Positions 9,046 to 16,112 of a DNA stretch of 27,774 nt are shown one piece after another (within the stretch, counting starts at the first letter, position 1; each line of letters starts with the position of its first letter). The notes beneath the pieces are model-generated. The model made no database searches. It saw nothing but the letters and a program-made list of their open reading frames with translations, and was not told the origin of the DNA. The position numbers and the translations under genes were made by a program. The stretch covers positions 1-27,774 of the forward strand of contig CANJHY010000047.1 in assembly GCA_947474275.1 (NCBI GenBank). The letters are read 5' to 3'. The stretch comes from PALSA-1004 sp947474275 (GTDB lineage: Bacteria > Pseudomonadota > Gammaproteobacteria > Burkholderiales > SG8-41).

Positions 9046-9543
9046 ATGCGGGCCACCGTTCAACTTGGGCTGGCGCTGACAGTTGCGTGTTGCGGGTACT
9101 TTGCAACGCAGGCTGCCGCTGCAAATGAGGCGACGGCAAAGAAGCCCAATCCGCATTTCTCGCGCCTGGATATCAACAAGGACGGTTTTCTGTCGTACCA
9201 GGAAGCCAGGGCAGACAAGCAAGTTGCAGGACGATTTGCCTTGTCCGATGAAAACCGCGATGGCCGCCTGAGCGAAGACGAGTACCTCAAACTGAAAGCC
9301 GCCCTGGCACGGCAGCGTGGCGGCAATTACAACAGCGACGGCTTGATCACCAGCAAGGTGAAGCTCGCGTTGCTGAAGGCTAAGGATATGAAATCAGCCG
9401 ACGTTCACGTTGAAACCATAGCCGGGGTAGTGAGACTCAAAGGGACAGTCGACACCGGGAAGCAGGCCGCGCGCGCCGTGCAGTTGGCAGGCCGTGTCCA
9501 GGGCGTCAAAAAAGTCGAGAGCAATCTGGTCGTGCGGAAATAA
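9046..9543 (+). CDS. Exported EF-hand plus BON domain protein
   Basis: The 165-residue protein starts at ATG 9046, 5 nt after a strong AGGGGAGG ribosome-binding site (9033-9040). A Sec signal peptide covers roughly residues 1-25. Two canonical 12-residue EF-hand calcium loops follow: DINKDGFLSYQE (42-53) and DENRDGRLSEDE (68-79), each with acidic or Asn ligands at positions 1, 3, 5 and a Glu at 12. From about residue 98 to the end is a BON domain (DGLITSKVKLALLKAKDM, then VVRLKGTVDTGKQAARA), a module often found in periplasmic proteins that contact membranes or peptidoglycan (as in OsmY). A calcium-responsive envelope role is inference. It starts 38 nt after purL stops but has its own ribosome-binding site and ends at a terminator. 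Confidence 0.88.
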   Translation: MRATVQLGLALTVACCGYFATQAAAANEATAKKPNPHFSRLDINKDGFLSYQEARADKQVAGRFALSDENRDGRLSEDEYLKLKAALARQRGGNYNSDGLITSKVKLALLKAKDMKSADVHVETIAGVVRLKGTVDTGKQAARAVQLAGRVQGVKKVESNLVVRK

Positions 9544-9575
9544 AAACGGCGCACCGTGGTGCGCCGTTTTTTTTC
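9542..9575. terminator. Bidirectional intrinsic terminator
   Basis: ACGGCGCACC (9546-9555) pairs perfectly with GGTGCGCCGT (9558-9567). The stem is flanked by an A-run at 9542-9546 and a run of T at 9567-9574. On either strand it gives a GC-rich hairpin followed by U's, so it can end both the EF-hand/BON gene and the convergent ppiC-type gene. Confidence 0.92.
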
Positions 9576-9587
9576 TTCAAACCAAAG

Positions 9588-10388
9588 CTATTCGATCTTG
9601 GCCTTGCCGCGCAGGTCGGTGAGCAGTTTGTCGATCTGCTGGCGCTGCAGGCCCTGCAGGATCTGCCCTTTGACTTCCTCGATTGGCGGAATCTTCATCG
9701 CGCGCTCGTCGTCGAGCTTGATCACGTGCCAGCCGAACTGGGTTTGCACCGCGGTATCGGTCAACTGGCCCTTCTTGAGTTTTTTCAGCGCATCGCTGAA
9801 CGCCGGAACATAGCCTCCACCCGGCGCCCAGTCGAGATCACCGCCTTTGTCCTTGGAGCCCTGGTCTTCGGATTTTTGCGCGGCAATCTTTTCGAAACTG
9901 CCGCCTTCCTTGAGCTGGGCAATGATCTGCTTGGCTTCGTTTTCGTCCTTGACCAGGATGTGGCGTGCTTTGTATTCCTTGTCGCCTGCCTGCGATTTGG
10001 CGCGATCGTACTCGGCCTTGATGGCATCGTCGCCGACCGCGTTGCCCTTGATAAAATCCTGGATGTAGGCGTTGACCAGGGCTTCCTGCCGGTTCAATTC
10101 GAGCTGGCTCACGAAGTCGGGGGTTTTGTCGAGGCCCTTTTTGACCGCTTCCTGCGAGAGGATTTCATTGCGGATGAGGACTTCGCGTACGCGGGCGCGC
10201 AGGTCCGGCGTGTCCGGCTGGCCTTGCGCCACATTGGTCTTGACGACGAAGTCGGCGCGGCTTTGCGGGATTTCCTTGCCGTTGACCTTGGCGACGGCGC
10301 TGGCGGATTGCGCGTGGCTCGTCGCGCCGGCAAACGACAATGAGACCACGATCACGGCAACCGACGGAATAGTCAGTAATTTCATCAT
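9588..10388 (-). CDS. Periplasmic parvulin-type peptidyl-prolyl isomerase
   Basis: The 266-residue protein has a signal peptide (about 1-26, ending ATSHA-Q), an N-terminal SurA-like helical region with VAKVNGKEIPQSRADFVV, and a rotamase domain from about residue 140 to 240. The latter shows YKARHILVKDENEAKQII, GSFEKIAAQKSEDQGS, GGDLDWAPGGGYVPAF and QTQFGWHVIKLDDER, all parvulin hallmarks. It should catalyse prolyl isomerisation and chaperone envelope proteins. Start is ATG 10388 or the next ATG at 10385, both behind an AAGGA ribosome-binding site. It follows bolA by 18 bp and is the last gene of the msrB-yciB-bolA set, ending at the shared bidirectional terminator. Confidence 0.93.
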   Translation of the reverse strand: MMKLLTIPSVAVIVVSLSFAGATSHAQSASAVAKVNGKEIPQSRADFVVKTNVAQGQPDTPDLRARVREVLIRNEILSQEAVKKGLDKTPDFVSQLELNRQEALVNAYIQDFIKGNAVGDDAIKAEYDRAKSQAGDKEYKARHILVKDENEAKQIIAQLKEGGSFEKIAAQKSEDQGSKDKGGDLDWAPGGGYVPAFSDALKKLKKGQLTDTAVQTQFGWHVIKLDDERAMKIPPIEEVKGQILQGLQRQQIDKLLTDLRGKAKIE

Positions 10389-10406
10389 GATTTCCTTGGT
10401 TGAGTA

Positions 10407-10673
10407 CTAAATTTCGTCAGGAGTATACGCCTTGATCGAGATCGCGTGAATCTCCCGCTCCAGCATCTCGCCCAGCGCAGCGTGGATCATGCGATGGCGC
10501 GCCTGGCTTGATTTTCCCTCGAAAAGCGGCGAGACGATGATCAGTTCGAAATGCCCGCCACCGCCTTTCGCGCCTTCGTGCCCGGCGTGTTTCTCGCTGT
10601 CGTCTATCAGCTCAATGCTGTCCGGCGAGAGCACCGCAAGTTTTTGCTCGATACGATCCAGCGTGTCTTTCAT
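10407..10673 (-). CDS. bolA: BolA family protein
   Basis: The 88-residue protein belongs to the BolA/IbaG family, which partners with monothiol glutaredoxins in Fe-S and iron handling and in some species acts as a transcriptional regulator. Visible features are the KDTLDRIEQKLA helix, DDSEKHAGHEGAKGGGGHFE, FEGKSSQARHRMIHAAL with the RHR signature, and IHAISIKAYTPDE at the C-terminus. The start ATG (10671-10673) overlaps the yciB stop as ATGA, indicating translational coupling, and this overrides the longer open frame that extends upstream. Which BolA subgroup it belongs to is uncertain. Confidence 0.93.
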   Translation of the reverse strand: MKDTLDRIEQKLAVLSPDSIELIDDSEKHAGHEGAKGGGGHFELIIVSPLFEGKSSQARHRMIHAALGEMLEREIHAISIKAYTPDEI

Positions 10674-11209
10674 TTGACCTGTCCGTCGTCCAGATGTTTG
10701 GCGAGCATCACTCCCTGCAACAGCACGAACACCAGCATCAGCCCCATGCCGCCGAACAATTTGAAGTTCACCCAGGTGTCGGTCGGGTAGTTGAACGCCA
10801 CATAAAGATTGAGCACGCCCATCACCGCAAAAAATCCGGTCCAGCTGAAAAGCAGTTTGCGCCAGACCGCGGCGGGCAGAGTCATCTGCTTTTCCATCAT
10901 CGCCTTGATCAGGTTCTTGCGGAATGCGAATTCCGCGATCAGCAGCGTGGCGCCGAACAGCCAGTAGAGCACGGTCGGTTTCCACTTGATGAAGGTTTCA
11001 TCGTGCAGCAGCAGGGTGGCGCCGCCGAAGACGGTGATGACGCCGAGACTCACCCACAGCATGTTGTCGATTTTGCGCTTGCGCAGCAACAGCCAGCCGA
11101 TCTGGAGGAAGGTCGCCGCGATCGCCACCCCGGTGGCAATATAAATCCCGAAGAATTTGAAGGCGACAAAAAACAGAATGACCGGAAGGAGGTCGAACAG
11201 AAATTTCAT
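10670..11209 (-). CDS. yciB: YciB / intracellular septation protein A, inner-membrane protein
   Basis: The 179-residue protein is almost wholly hydrophobic with about five to six membrane segments. It begins MKFLFDLLPVILFFVAFKFF, the standard opening of the YciB (IspA/IspZ) family, and continues with IYIATGVAIAATFLQIGW, KPTVLYWLFGATLL, LNLYVAFNYPTDTWVNFKLF and a C-terminal GLMLVFVLLQGVMLAKHL. The family is involved in envelope integrity and septation; its exact activity is unknown. The ATG at 11209 is chosen over a TTG three codons upstream because the conserved family start is MKFLFDLLP. Its stop overlaps the bolA start by 4 bp, and it lies 69 bp after msrB. Confidence 0.95.
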   Translation of the reverse strand: MKFLFDLLPVILFFVAFKFFGIYIATGVAIAATFLQIGWLLLRKRKIDNMLWVSLGVITVFGGATLLLHDETFIKWKPTVLYWLFGATLLIAEFAFRKNLIKAMMEKQMTLPAAVWRKLLFSWTGFFAVMGVLNLYVAFNYPTDTWVNFKLFGGMGLMLVFVLLQGVMLAKHLDDGQVK

Positions 11210-11278
11210 AGAAAGCAATTATCGGGTTTAGGCGCTGCGTTGTCCATGCGGGAATTCACGCGCACGGCGGGGCACGGC

Positions 11279-11674
11279 TTACTTTTTGTCGAACCTGAGT
11301 GATGCCGAATTGATGCAATAGCGCAGCCCCGTCGGTTTCGGCCCGTCTTCGAAAACGTGGCCGAGATGCGCGCCGCAGCGCTGGCACAGCGCTTCGGTGC
11401 GGCGCATGAAAAAGCCGTTGTCCTCTTCGGTGGCGACGTTGTCGTTAACCGCCGGCTGCCAGAAACTGGGCCAGCCGGTGCCGGATTCAAATTTGTGATC
11501 GGAGCGGAAAAGTTCATTGTCGCAGCAGATACAGCGGTAGGTGCCCGCCTCGTGATTGTCCCAGTAGGCGCCCGTAAACGCGTGCTCCGTGCCTTTTTTG
11601 CGCGCGACTTCGAATTGCTCAGGTGTGAGCGCCGCTTTCCATTCTTGATCGGTCTTTTCGATTTTGTCTGACAT
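11279..11674 (-). CDS. msrB: Peptide methionine-R-sulfoxide reductase MsrB
   Basis: The 131-residue enzyme reduces the R form of methionine sulfoxide in proteins, with thioredoxin as usual reductant. The sequence contains two zinc-binding CxxC pairs (CICC in YRCICCDNELF and CQRC in EALCQRCGAHLGHVFEDG), the substrate-binding SGTGWPSFWQP, and the catalytic cysteine in LRYCINSASLRF. Length is typical of stand-alone MsrB. It lacks a signal peptide, so it is cytoplasmic. It is the first gene of the minus-strand set msrB-yciB-bolA-ppiC and is divergent from a MAPEG-type gene. Confidence 0.96.
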   Translation of the reverse strand: MSDKIEKTDQEWKAALTPEQFEVARKKGTEHAFTGAYWDNHEAGTYRCICCDNELFRSDHKFESGTGWPSFWQPAVNDNVATEEDNGFFMRRTEALCQRCGAHLGHVFEDGPKPTGLRYCINSASLRFDKK

Positions 11675-11715
11675 GGCATGCTCTTTCGCTGGAGTCGGGT
11701 TTGACCTGATTGCCC

Positions 11716-11733
11716 GCCGGGAGTTTCCCCGGC
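11716..11733. promoter_or_regulatory. Hairpin in the msrB upstream region
   Basis: GCCGGG (11716-11721) and CCCGGC (11728-11733) form a perfect 6-bp stem with a 6-nt loop. Flanking TTGCC (11710-11714) and GGCAA (11731-11735) offer an alternative pairing. It lies about 42 nt upstream of the msrB start in the divergent region. It could be leader structure or an operator, and no known riboswitch is recognised. Confidence 0.3.
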
Positions 11734-11831
11734 AAGCTGCAAATTTATCTTGGCATTTGGCGTAATCTTACATGCGCAGGATTTAACATAGAAGCCGTAC
11801 CGCGAAAAGTGCGGCATAACGGGAGCGGCGA

Positions 11832-12203
11832 ATGACCCTGGCTTATTGGATGGTGCTGGTGGCGGCCATGTTGCCGTATATCGCGGTCGGCTACGCCAAG
11901 TTGCGCCCGAATTACAACAACCATGCGCCGCGTGTGGGCATCGAGCAGTTGCCGCCCGCGAAACAGCGTGCCTACTGGGCACATCTGAATGCGTTCGAGG
12001 CATTCCCGCCATTCGCGGCGGCGGTCATCATTGCGCATCTCGCGCATGCGTCGCAACCGCTCGTCGATGGCCTGGCGATTGCCTTTGTCGTCGCGCGTGT
12101 CGCCCATCTGTTGCTGTATATCAAGGACGCTGCCGTCTTGCGTTCCATCGCGTGGACAGTGGGCATGGGCTGCATGGTCGGCCTGTTCGTCGCCTCGGTT
12201 TGA
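11832..12203 (+). CDS. MAPEG-family membrane protein
   Basis: The 123-residue protein has four hydrophobic segments and matches the bacterial MAPEG family, relatives of microsomal glutathione transferases and eicosanoid synthases. Motifs are the N-terminal helix with LPYIAVGYAKLRPNYNNHAPR, then AYWAHLNAFEAFPPFAAAV (the conserved helix 2 with the Asn/Glu pair), and ARVAHLLLYIKDAAVLRSIAW. Whether it has glutathione transferase or peroxidase activity cannot be judged. ATG 11832 follows a GGGAGCGG ribosome-binding site. It is divergent from msrB and converges on a flavoprotein gene, with 46 bp between their stops. Confidence 0.85.
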   Translation: MTLAYWMVLVAAMLPYIAVGYAKLRPNYNNHAPRVGIEQLPPAKQRAYWAHLNAFEAFPPFAAAVIIAHLAHASQPLVDGLAIAFVVARVAHLLLYIKDAAVLRSIAWTVGMGCMVGLFVASV

Positions 12204-12249
12204 AAATTGCCTGACAGGCTCCGCGGTATTGAGCGGCAGGTAGTGCGGT

Positions 12250-13677
12250 TCAGAGCACTTTGCCCGGGTTCATCAGGTTGTGCGGATCCAGTGCTTTTTT
12301 CACGATGCGCATGAGATCGAGTTCGGTAGCGCTTTTGTAGTGCGCGAGTTCGTCGCGCTTGGATTGGCCTATGCCATGCTCTGCGCTGATGCTGCCGCCG
12401 AACTGCTGCACGATGTCATGCACCAGGCGATTGACGTCGGTCATGGTGCGCGCGACCGTATCGCTGCGTTCGCGGCCCGGCACGAAGGCATTGAAATGCA
12501 GGTTGCCGTCGCCGAGGTGGCCGAAGCAGATGATGCGCACGCCGGGAAATTCTTTTTCAAGCGCCGCGCTGGCGGTCGTGATGAATTCCGGAATCTGGCT
12601 CACCGCCACCGCGATGTCGTGGCGGTAGACCAGGCCTTCGACCTTGGCGGCATCCGGTATCGATTCGCGCATGCGCCACAGCGCCTTGCCCTGCGCTTCG
12701 TTTTCGGCGATCACTGCGTCGATGGCGAAGCCGCGCTCGATGCCGTCCGCCAGCGCCTGCTCGACGGTCGAACGTAATGCGCCGTCGTCCTGCGCATCGG
12801 TAAGCTCGGTCAGTATGTACCACGGATAGGGCGCAGGCAGGGGATCGCGCGTGCCGGGAATGCGGCGCACCACCATCTCGAGGACATTGCGCGAAATGAG
12901 TTCAAACGCACTGATGCCTTCACCGCAATGCTCGCGCAGCAGCGCCAGCAGTTCGACCGCTCGCGCCGGGTCGGCGATGCCGGCAAACGCAGTCACATTG
13001 GCGTGCGGCCGCGGGAACAGCTTCAGCACCGCCTGCGTAATAATGCCCAGCGTGCCTTCGGCGCCGATGAACAAATGCTTGAGATCGTAGCCGGTGTTGT
13101 CCTTGCGCAGCCCCTTCAGGCCGCTCCAAACACTGCCATCGGGCAGCACGGCTTCAATCCCAAGCACAAGATCGCGCGTATTGCCATAGCGCAGGACGTT
13201 GATGCCGCCCGCGTTGGTCGAGATATTGCCGCCGATCACGCAACTGCCTTCGGCACCCAGGCTTAAGGGGAACAGGCGGTCGACATCGGCTGCCGCCTGC
13301 TGGATGTTGGCGAGTATGCAGCCCGCTTCGACTGTCATCGTATTGTTGAGTGCATTGACTTCGACGATCCTGTTCATGCGGCCCAGCGACATGACTACCG
13401 CGTTGCCCGCGGCATCCGGCGTCGCCGCGCCGCACATGCCGGTATTGCCGCCCTGCGGCACGACGGGCGTGCGCGTTTCGGCGCAGAGCTTGACCACCGC
13501 CGCGACTTCCGCCGTATTGGCGGGACGCACTACTGCAATCGCGCTGCCTTTGTAGAGATCGCGCCAGTCGGCGAGGTAGGGCGCCATGTCGGCGGCATCG
13601 GTGACCACGCCTTTCGCGCCGACGATTGTGGCGAGGCGTTGCGGCAAGTCGGTTACAAGCTGGGATTGGTCGTTCAT
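12250..13677 (-). CDS. FAD-linked oxidase, GlcD / D-2-hydroxyglutarate dehydrogenase type
   Basis: The 475-residue flavoprotein oxidises a D-2-hydroxy acid to the 2-oxo acid. The N-terminal PCMH-type FAD domain (about residues 35-215) shows AVVRPANTAEVAAVVKLC, PVVPQGGNTGMCGAATPD and SLGAEGSCVIGGNISTNAGG. The C-terminal substrate domain shows the metal-binding-type ICFGHLGDGNLHFN and ISAEHGIGQSKRDELAHYKS, ending in a DPHNLMNPGKVL tail typical of the family. ATG 13677 is taken because MNDQSQLVTDLPQRLATIVG is a typical short leader; the open frame upstream is non-coding-like. It could act on glycolate, D-lactate or D-2-hydroxyglutarate. It is divergent from the thiamine-enzyme operon, which might reflect related carboxylate metabolism. 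Confidence 0.92.
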   Translation of the reverse strand: MNDQSQLVTDLPQRLATIVGAKGVVTDAADMAPYLADWRDLYKGSAIAVVRPANTAEVAAVVKLCAETRTPVVPQGGNTGMCGAATPDAAGNAVVMSLGRMNRIVEVNALNNTMTVEAGCILANIQQAAADVDRLFPLSLGAEGSCVIGGNISTNAGGINVLRYGNTRDLVLGIEAVLPDGSVWSGLKGLRKDNTGYDLKHLFIGAEGTLGIITQAVLKLFPRPHANVTAFAGIADPARAVELLALLREHCGEGISAFELISRNVLEMVVRRIPGTRDPLPAPYPWYILTELTDAQDDGALRSTVEQALADGIERGFAIDAVIAENEAQGKALWRMRESIPDAAKVEGLVYRHDIAVAVSQIPEFITTASAALEKEFPGVRIICFGHLGDGNLHFNAFVPGRERSDTVARTMTDVNRLVHDIVQQFGGSISAEHGIGQSKRDELAHYKSATELDLMRIVKKALDPHNLMNPGKVL

Positions 13678-13797
13678 CGTTTCATTGTATATGAGGCGCA
13701 GCGTCAGCTGTCGGGAGCCGTGTGGATTTCCGGCAAGAACAGGCCTTGCCACGACGCGGGTTTTTTCTTCGTCGAGCCTGCCTTGTCGAGTGGGGCA

Positions 13798-13827
13798 AGT
13801 ATAGCAACCGCGATTTGCCGCCAGCAA
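13798..13827 (-). promoter_or_regulatory. Candidate promoter of the FAD-linked oxidase gene
   Basis: On the minus strand TTGCTG (13822-13827) is followed after 18 nt by TATACT (13798-13803), preceded by TGC, giving the extended -10 TGCTATACT identical to the one at 2058-2066. Transcription would start near 13791, leaving a leader of about 115 nt before the ATG at 13677. Confidence 0.45.
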
Positions 13828-13874
13828 GGCCGCGCCAAGTGGCCGATGCGGGCGCACGATTCCAGAAAAGCCCA

Positions 13875-13883
13875 TGCTATCAT
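13875..13883 (+). promoter_or_regulatory. Extended -10 promoter of the carboxylate gene cluster
   Basis: TGCTATCAT is an extended -10 about 82 nt upstream of the GTG start at 13965 and divergent from the element at 13798-13827. No convincing -35 hexamer is present. No regulator gene adjoins it. Confidence 0.4.
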
Positions 13884-13964
13884 CGCGGCTCATCCGGATT
13901 TGTCCCACAGATACTCAGCGCGGCGCGGTTGGCCGCACATACCGGCGAGAGGGAGCTTACTGTA

Positions 13965-15578
13965 GTGCCCAAGACAGCAGACATCATAGCCAGCGCACTG
14001 TACGAGGACGGCGTCAGGTTCGCGTTCGGCATCCCCGGCGGCGAAGTACTGGAATTGCTCGAGGCTTTTCGCAAAGTCGGCATCAAATTCATCCTCACCA
14101 AGCAGGAACTGGGCGCCGGCATCATGGCCGATGCGACCTATCAGCTTACCGGCAAGCCCGGCGTGCTGGTGGCCACCCTTGGCCCGGGCATTACCAATAC
14201 GACGACGGCAGTCGCGCAGGCTTTGCTCGACCGTTCGGCCGTCATCGTGCTCACTGGCGAGATCGCTACCAGCCTGAAGTCGATTTACACCCACCAGCTG
14301 ATCGACCAGGAGTCGTTGCTGCGCCCTCTCGTCAAATGGACGACGACGATCGCGTCGAAAAACGCGTTCGACCAGGTGCGCAAGGGGATTGCGATCGCGC
14401 GCCAGGCGCTGCCCGGCCCGGTGCATTTCAACGTGCCTACCGATGTGGCTGGCATGGAACAGGCCGAAGCCCGGCGCTTCGCCCCCGTTACGGTGCGTAC
14501 CCTGCCGCGGCGCGAAGACCGCATGCCGATCGAAGCGCTGCTCAAGAAAGCCAAACGGCCGCTGGCGCTGGTCGGCGTGGGCGTGCAGATCGACGGTGCC
14601 GAACGCGAATTCAAACTTTTCATCGAAGCGTGGCGCGTGCCCTTCATTGCAACCTACAAGGCCAAAGGCGTGGTGCCGGAAGATCACCCGCTATGCGCAG
14701 GCGCCACCGGCTTGAGCCCGGTGGTCGACAAGATCCACATGGCGCACGTGCGGGAAGCCGACCTGATATTGACGGTCGGCTTCGACCCGGTCGAGTTGCG
14801 TGCCGACTGGATCGCGCCGTGGGACGAGAAAAAAGCCACTGTCAATATCGATATCGTGCCTAATACGCACCACGTTTACCGCAGCACCTACGAATATACG
14901 GGGAGCATCGTTGGCTGCCTGCATACGCTCACGCAGGCCGCGCCCAAGCGTGCGCCTTCACGCTGGCTGGACGCCGACCTCGACCGTTACCGCCGAACCA
15001 TACAGCACGCAATCGAGAGCAATCCGGTCAAGGGCCTCGGCCCTTACCAGGTCGCGCTGGCGCTGCGCGAAGTATTTCCGCGCGACACCATTGCCACCAT
15101 AGACACCGGCTCGCACCGTATCCTGATCAATCACGTGTGGCAGTCGTTCGAGCCGCGGCGGCTGCTGCAGTCCAACGGCCTTGGCACTATGGGTTATGCG
15201 CTGCCGTCGGCGATCGCCGCAAAGATGATGTTTCCCAAGCGGCCGGTGCTGGCGATGATGGGAGAGGCGGGCCTCGACATGGTGATTGGCGAAATGGCGT
15301 TGCTCTCCCAGCATAAACTCGCATTGACGCTGGTGGTGTTCCGCGACGACACGCTGTCGCTGATCAAGCTGAAGCAGGAACGCATGAAATTGCCCGAGAC
15401 GGGCGTCACCATGGGCAGCCCGGATTACGTAATGCTGGCCGAGGCCTACGGCGGCAACGGTTTCGTCGTCAACAACGTCATGGAACTGAAAAAAGTCGCG
15501 CGCGTCGCGCTGAACAGCAAACGCTTTACGCTGATCGAGGCGCGCATCAATCCCGCCGAATACAAGCACCAGATGTGA
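13965..15578 (+). CDS. Thiamine-diphosphate-dependent enzyme, acetolactate-synthase-like, with altered metal motif
   Basis: The 537-residue protein has the three-domain layout of the acetolactate synthase/benzoylformate decarboxylase family: N-terminal pyrimidine domain with FGIPGGEVLELLEAF and catalytic-type Glu48 in TKQELGAGIMAD, a central domain near 200-330, and a C-terminal cofactor domain with SNGLGTMGYALPSAIAAK. The usual GDG-x24-27-NN metal and diphosphate motif is changed: GEAGLDM puts Glu434 where the Mg-binding Asp should be, and FRDDTLSL puts Asp461 at the metal-binding Asn position, 27 residues later as in the family. GTG 13965 is preferred as start because GAGAGGGAG lies 9-10 nt upstream and homology begins at once. 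No regulatory small subunit is encoded nearby, so true acetolactate synthase is unlikely. It leads the cluster and lies 4 bp before tctB. Substrate is unknown. Confidence 0.88.
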   Translation: MPKTADIIASALYEDGVRFAFGIPGGEVLELLEAFRKVGIKFILTKQELGAGIMADATYQLTGKPGVLVATLGPGITNTTTAVAQALLDRSAVIVLTGEIATSLKSIYTHQLIDQESLLRPLVKWTTTIASKNAFDQVRKGIAIARQALPGPVHFNVPTDVAGMEQAEARRFAPVTVRTLPRREDRMPIEALLKKAKRPLALVGVGVQIDGAEREFKLFIEAWRVPFIATYKAKGVVPEDHPLCAGATGLSPVVDKIHMAHVREADLILTVGFDPVELRADWIAPWDEKKATVNIDIVPNTHHVYRSTYEYTGSIVGCLHTLTQAAPKRAPSRWLDADLDRYRRTIQHAIESNPVKGLGPYQVALALREVFPRDTIATIDTGSHRILINHVWQSFEPRRLLQSNGLGTMGYALPSAIAAKMMFPKRPVLAMMGEAGLDMVIGEMALLSQHKLALTLVVFRDDTLSLIKLKQERMKLPETGVTMGSPDYVMLAEAYGGNGFVVNNVMELKKVARVALNSKRFTLIEARINPAEYKHQM

Positions 15579-15582
15579 TGCC

Positions 15583-16104
15583 ATGATGAGAGATCGGATT
15601 ATCGGCGCTGTTGCCCTGTTGCTCGCCGCCGTGTATTTATATGCGACCAAGCAGATCCCCACGCTAGAAATCGGCGATCCGCTCGGGCCCAAGGCATTTC
15701 CGGTCCTGCTCGGCATTGCCCTGGTTGCAGCCGCTATCCTGCTGTTTGTCGAGACGCTGAAAAAAGACGATGCGCCGCCTGTCAAGGCCCCGCGCGAGGA
15801 TTTGCGTTACCTGTGGCTGATCGGCGGCGTGACGGTGTGGACCGCGCTGTATTTCTGGGTGTTCGACCGTGCCGGCTACCTGCTGTCGACGATCGTATAT
15901 CTGCTGGTGCTGACGGCCGGGTTCAATCGCGGCAAGTGGCGGGCCAACATACTGACCTCGGTGTTGTTTGCGCTGGGCAGTTACATATTGTTCGTCAGGA
16001 TACTCGGCGTGACCTTGCCCAAAGGCATTCCGCCGCTTGAATCGCTGAGCTCGGCGGTCGATGCGGTGTGGGCTTTTGCGGCCAAGGCAATACGCGGGGG
16101 CTAG
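15583..16104 (+). CDS. TctB-family small membrane subunit of a tripartite tricarboxylate transporter
   Basis: The 173-residue protein has about four membrane helices: IIGAVALLLAAVYLYATKQ near 6-24, a second near 40-58, and two more near 80-150 including LTSVLFALGSYILFVRILG. LEIGDPLGPKAFPVLLG is the typical TctB loop. TctB is the smaller, poorly conserved membrane subunit that works with TctA and a periplasmic TctC receptor in sodium- or proton-driven uptake of carboxylates. ATG 15583 (or the adjacent ATG 15586) lies 4 bp after the thiamine-enzyme stop, and the gene ends 8 bp before tctA, so the three are co-transcribed. Confidence 0.92.
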   Translation: MMRDRIIGAVALLLAAVYLYATKQIPTLEIGDPLGPKAFPVLLGIALVAAAILLFVETLKKDDAPPVKAPREDLRYLWLIGGVTVWTALYFWVFDRAGYLLSTIVYLLVLTAGFNRGKWRANILTSVLFALGSYILFVRILGVTLPKGIPPLESLSSAVDAVWAFAAKAIRGG

Positions 16105-16112
16105 GCGGAGCT

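Noticed and set aside
12204..12249. Imperfect hairpin between the convergent MAPEG and flavoprotein genes
   Set aside because: CCGC/GCGG and CCTG/CAGG arms are short and bulged with no T-run on either strand, so not called a terminator.
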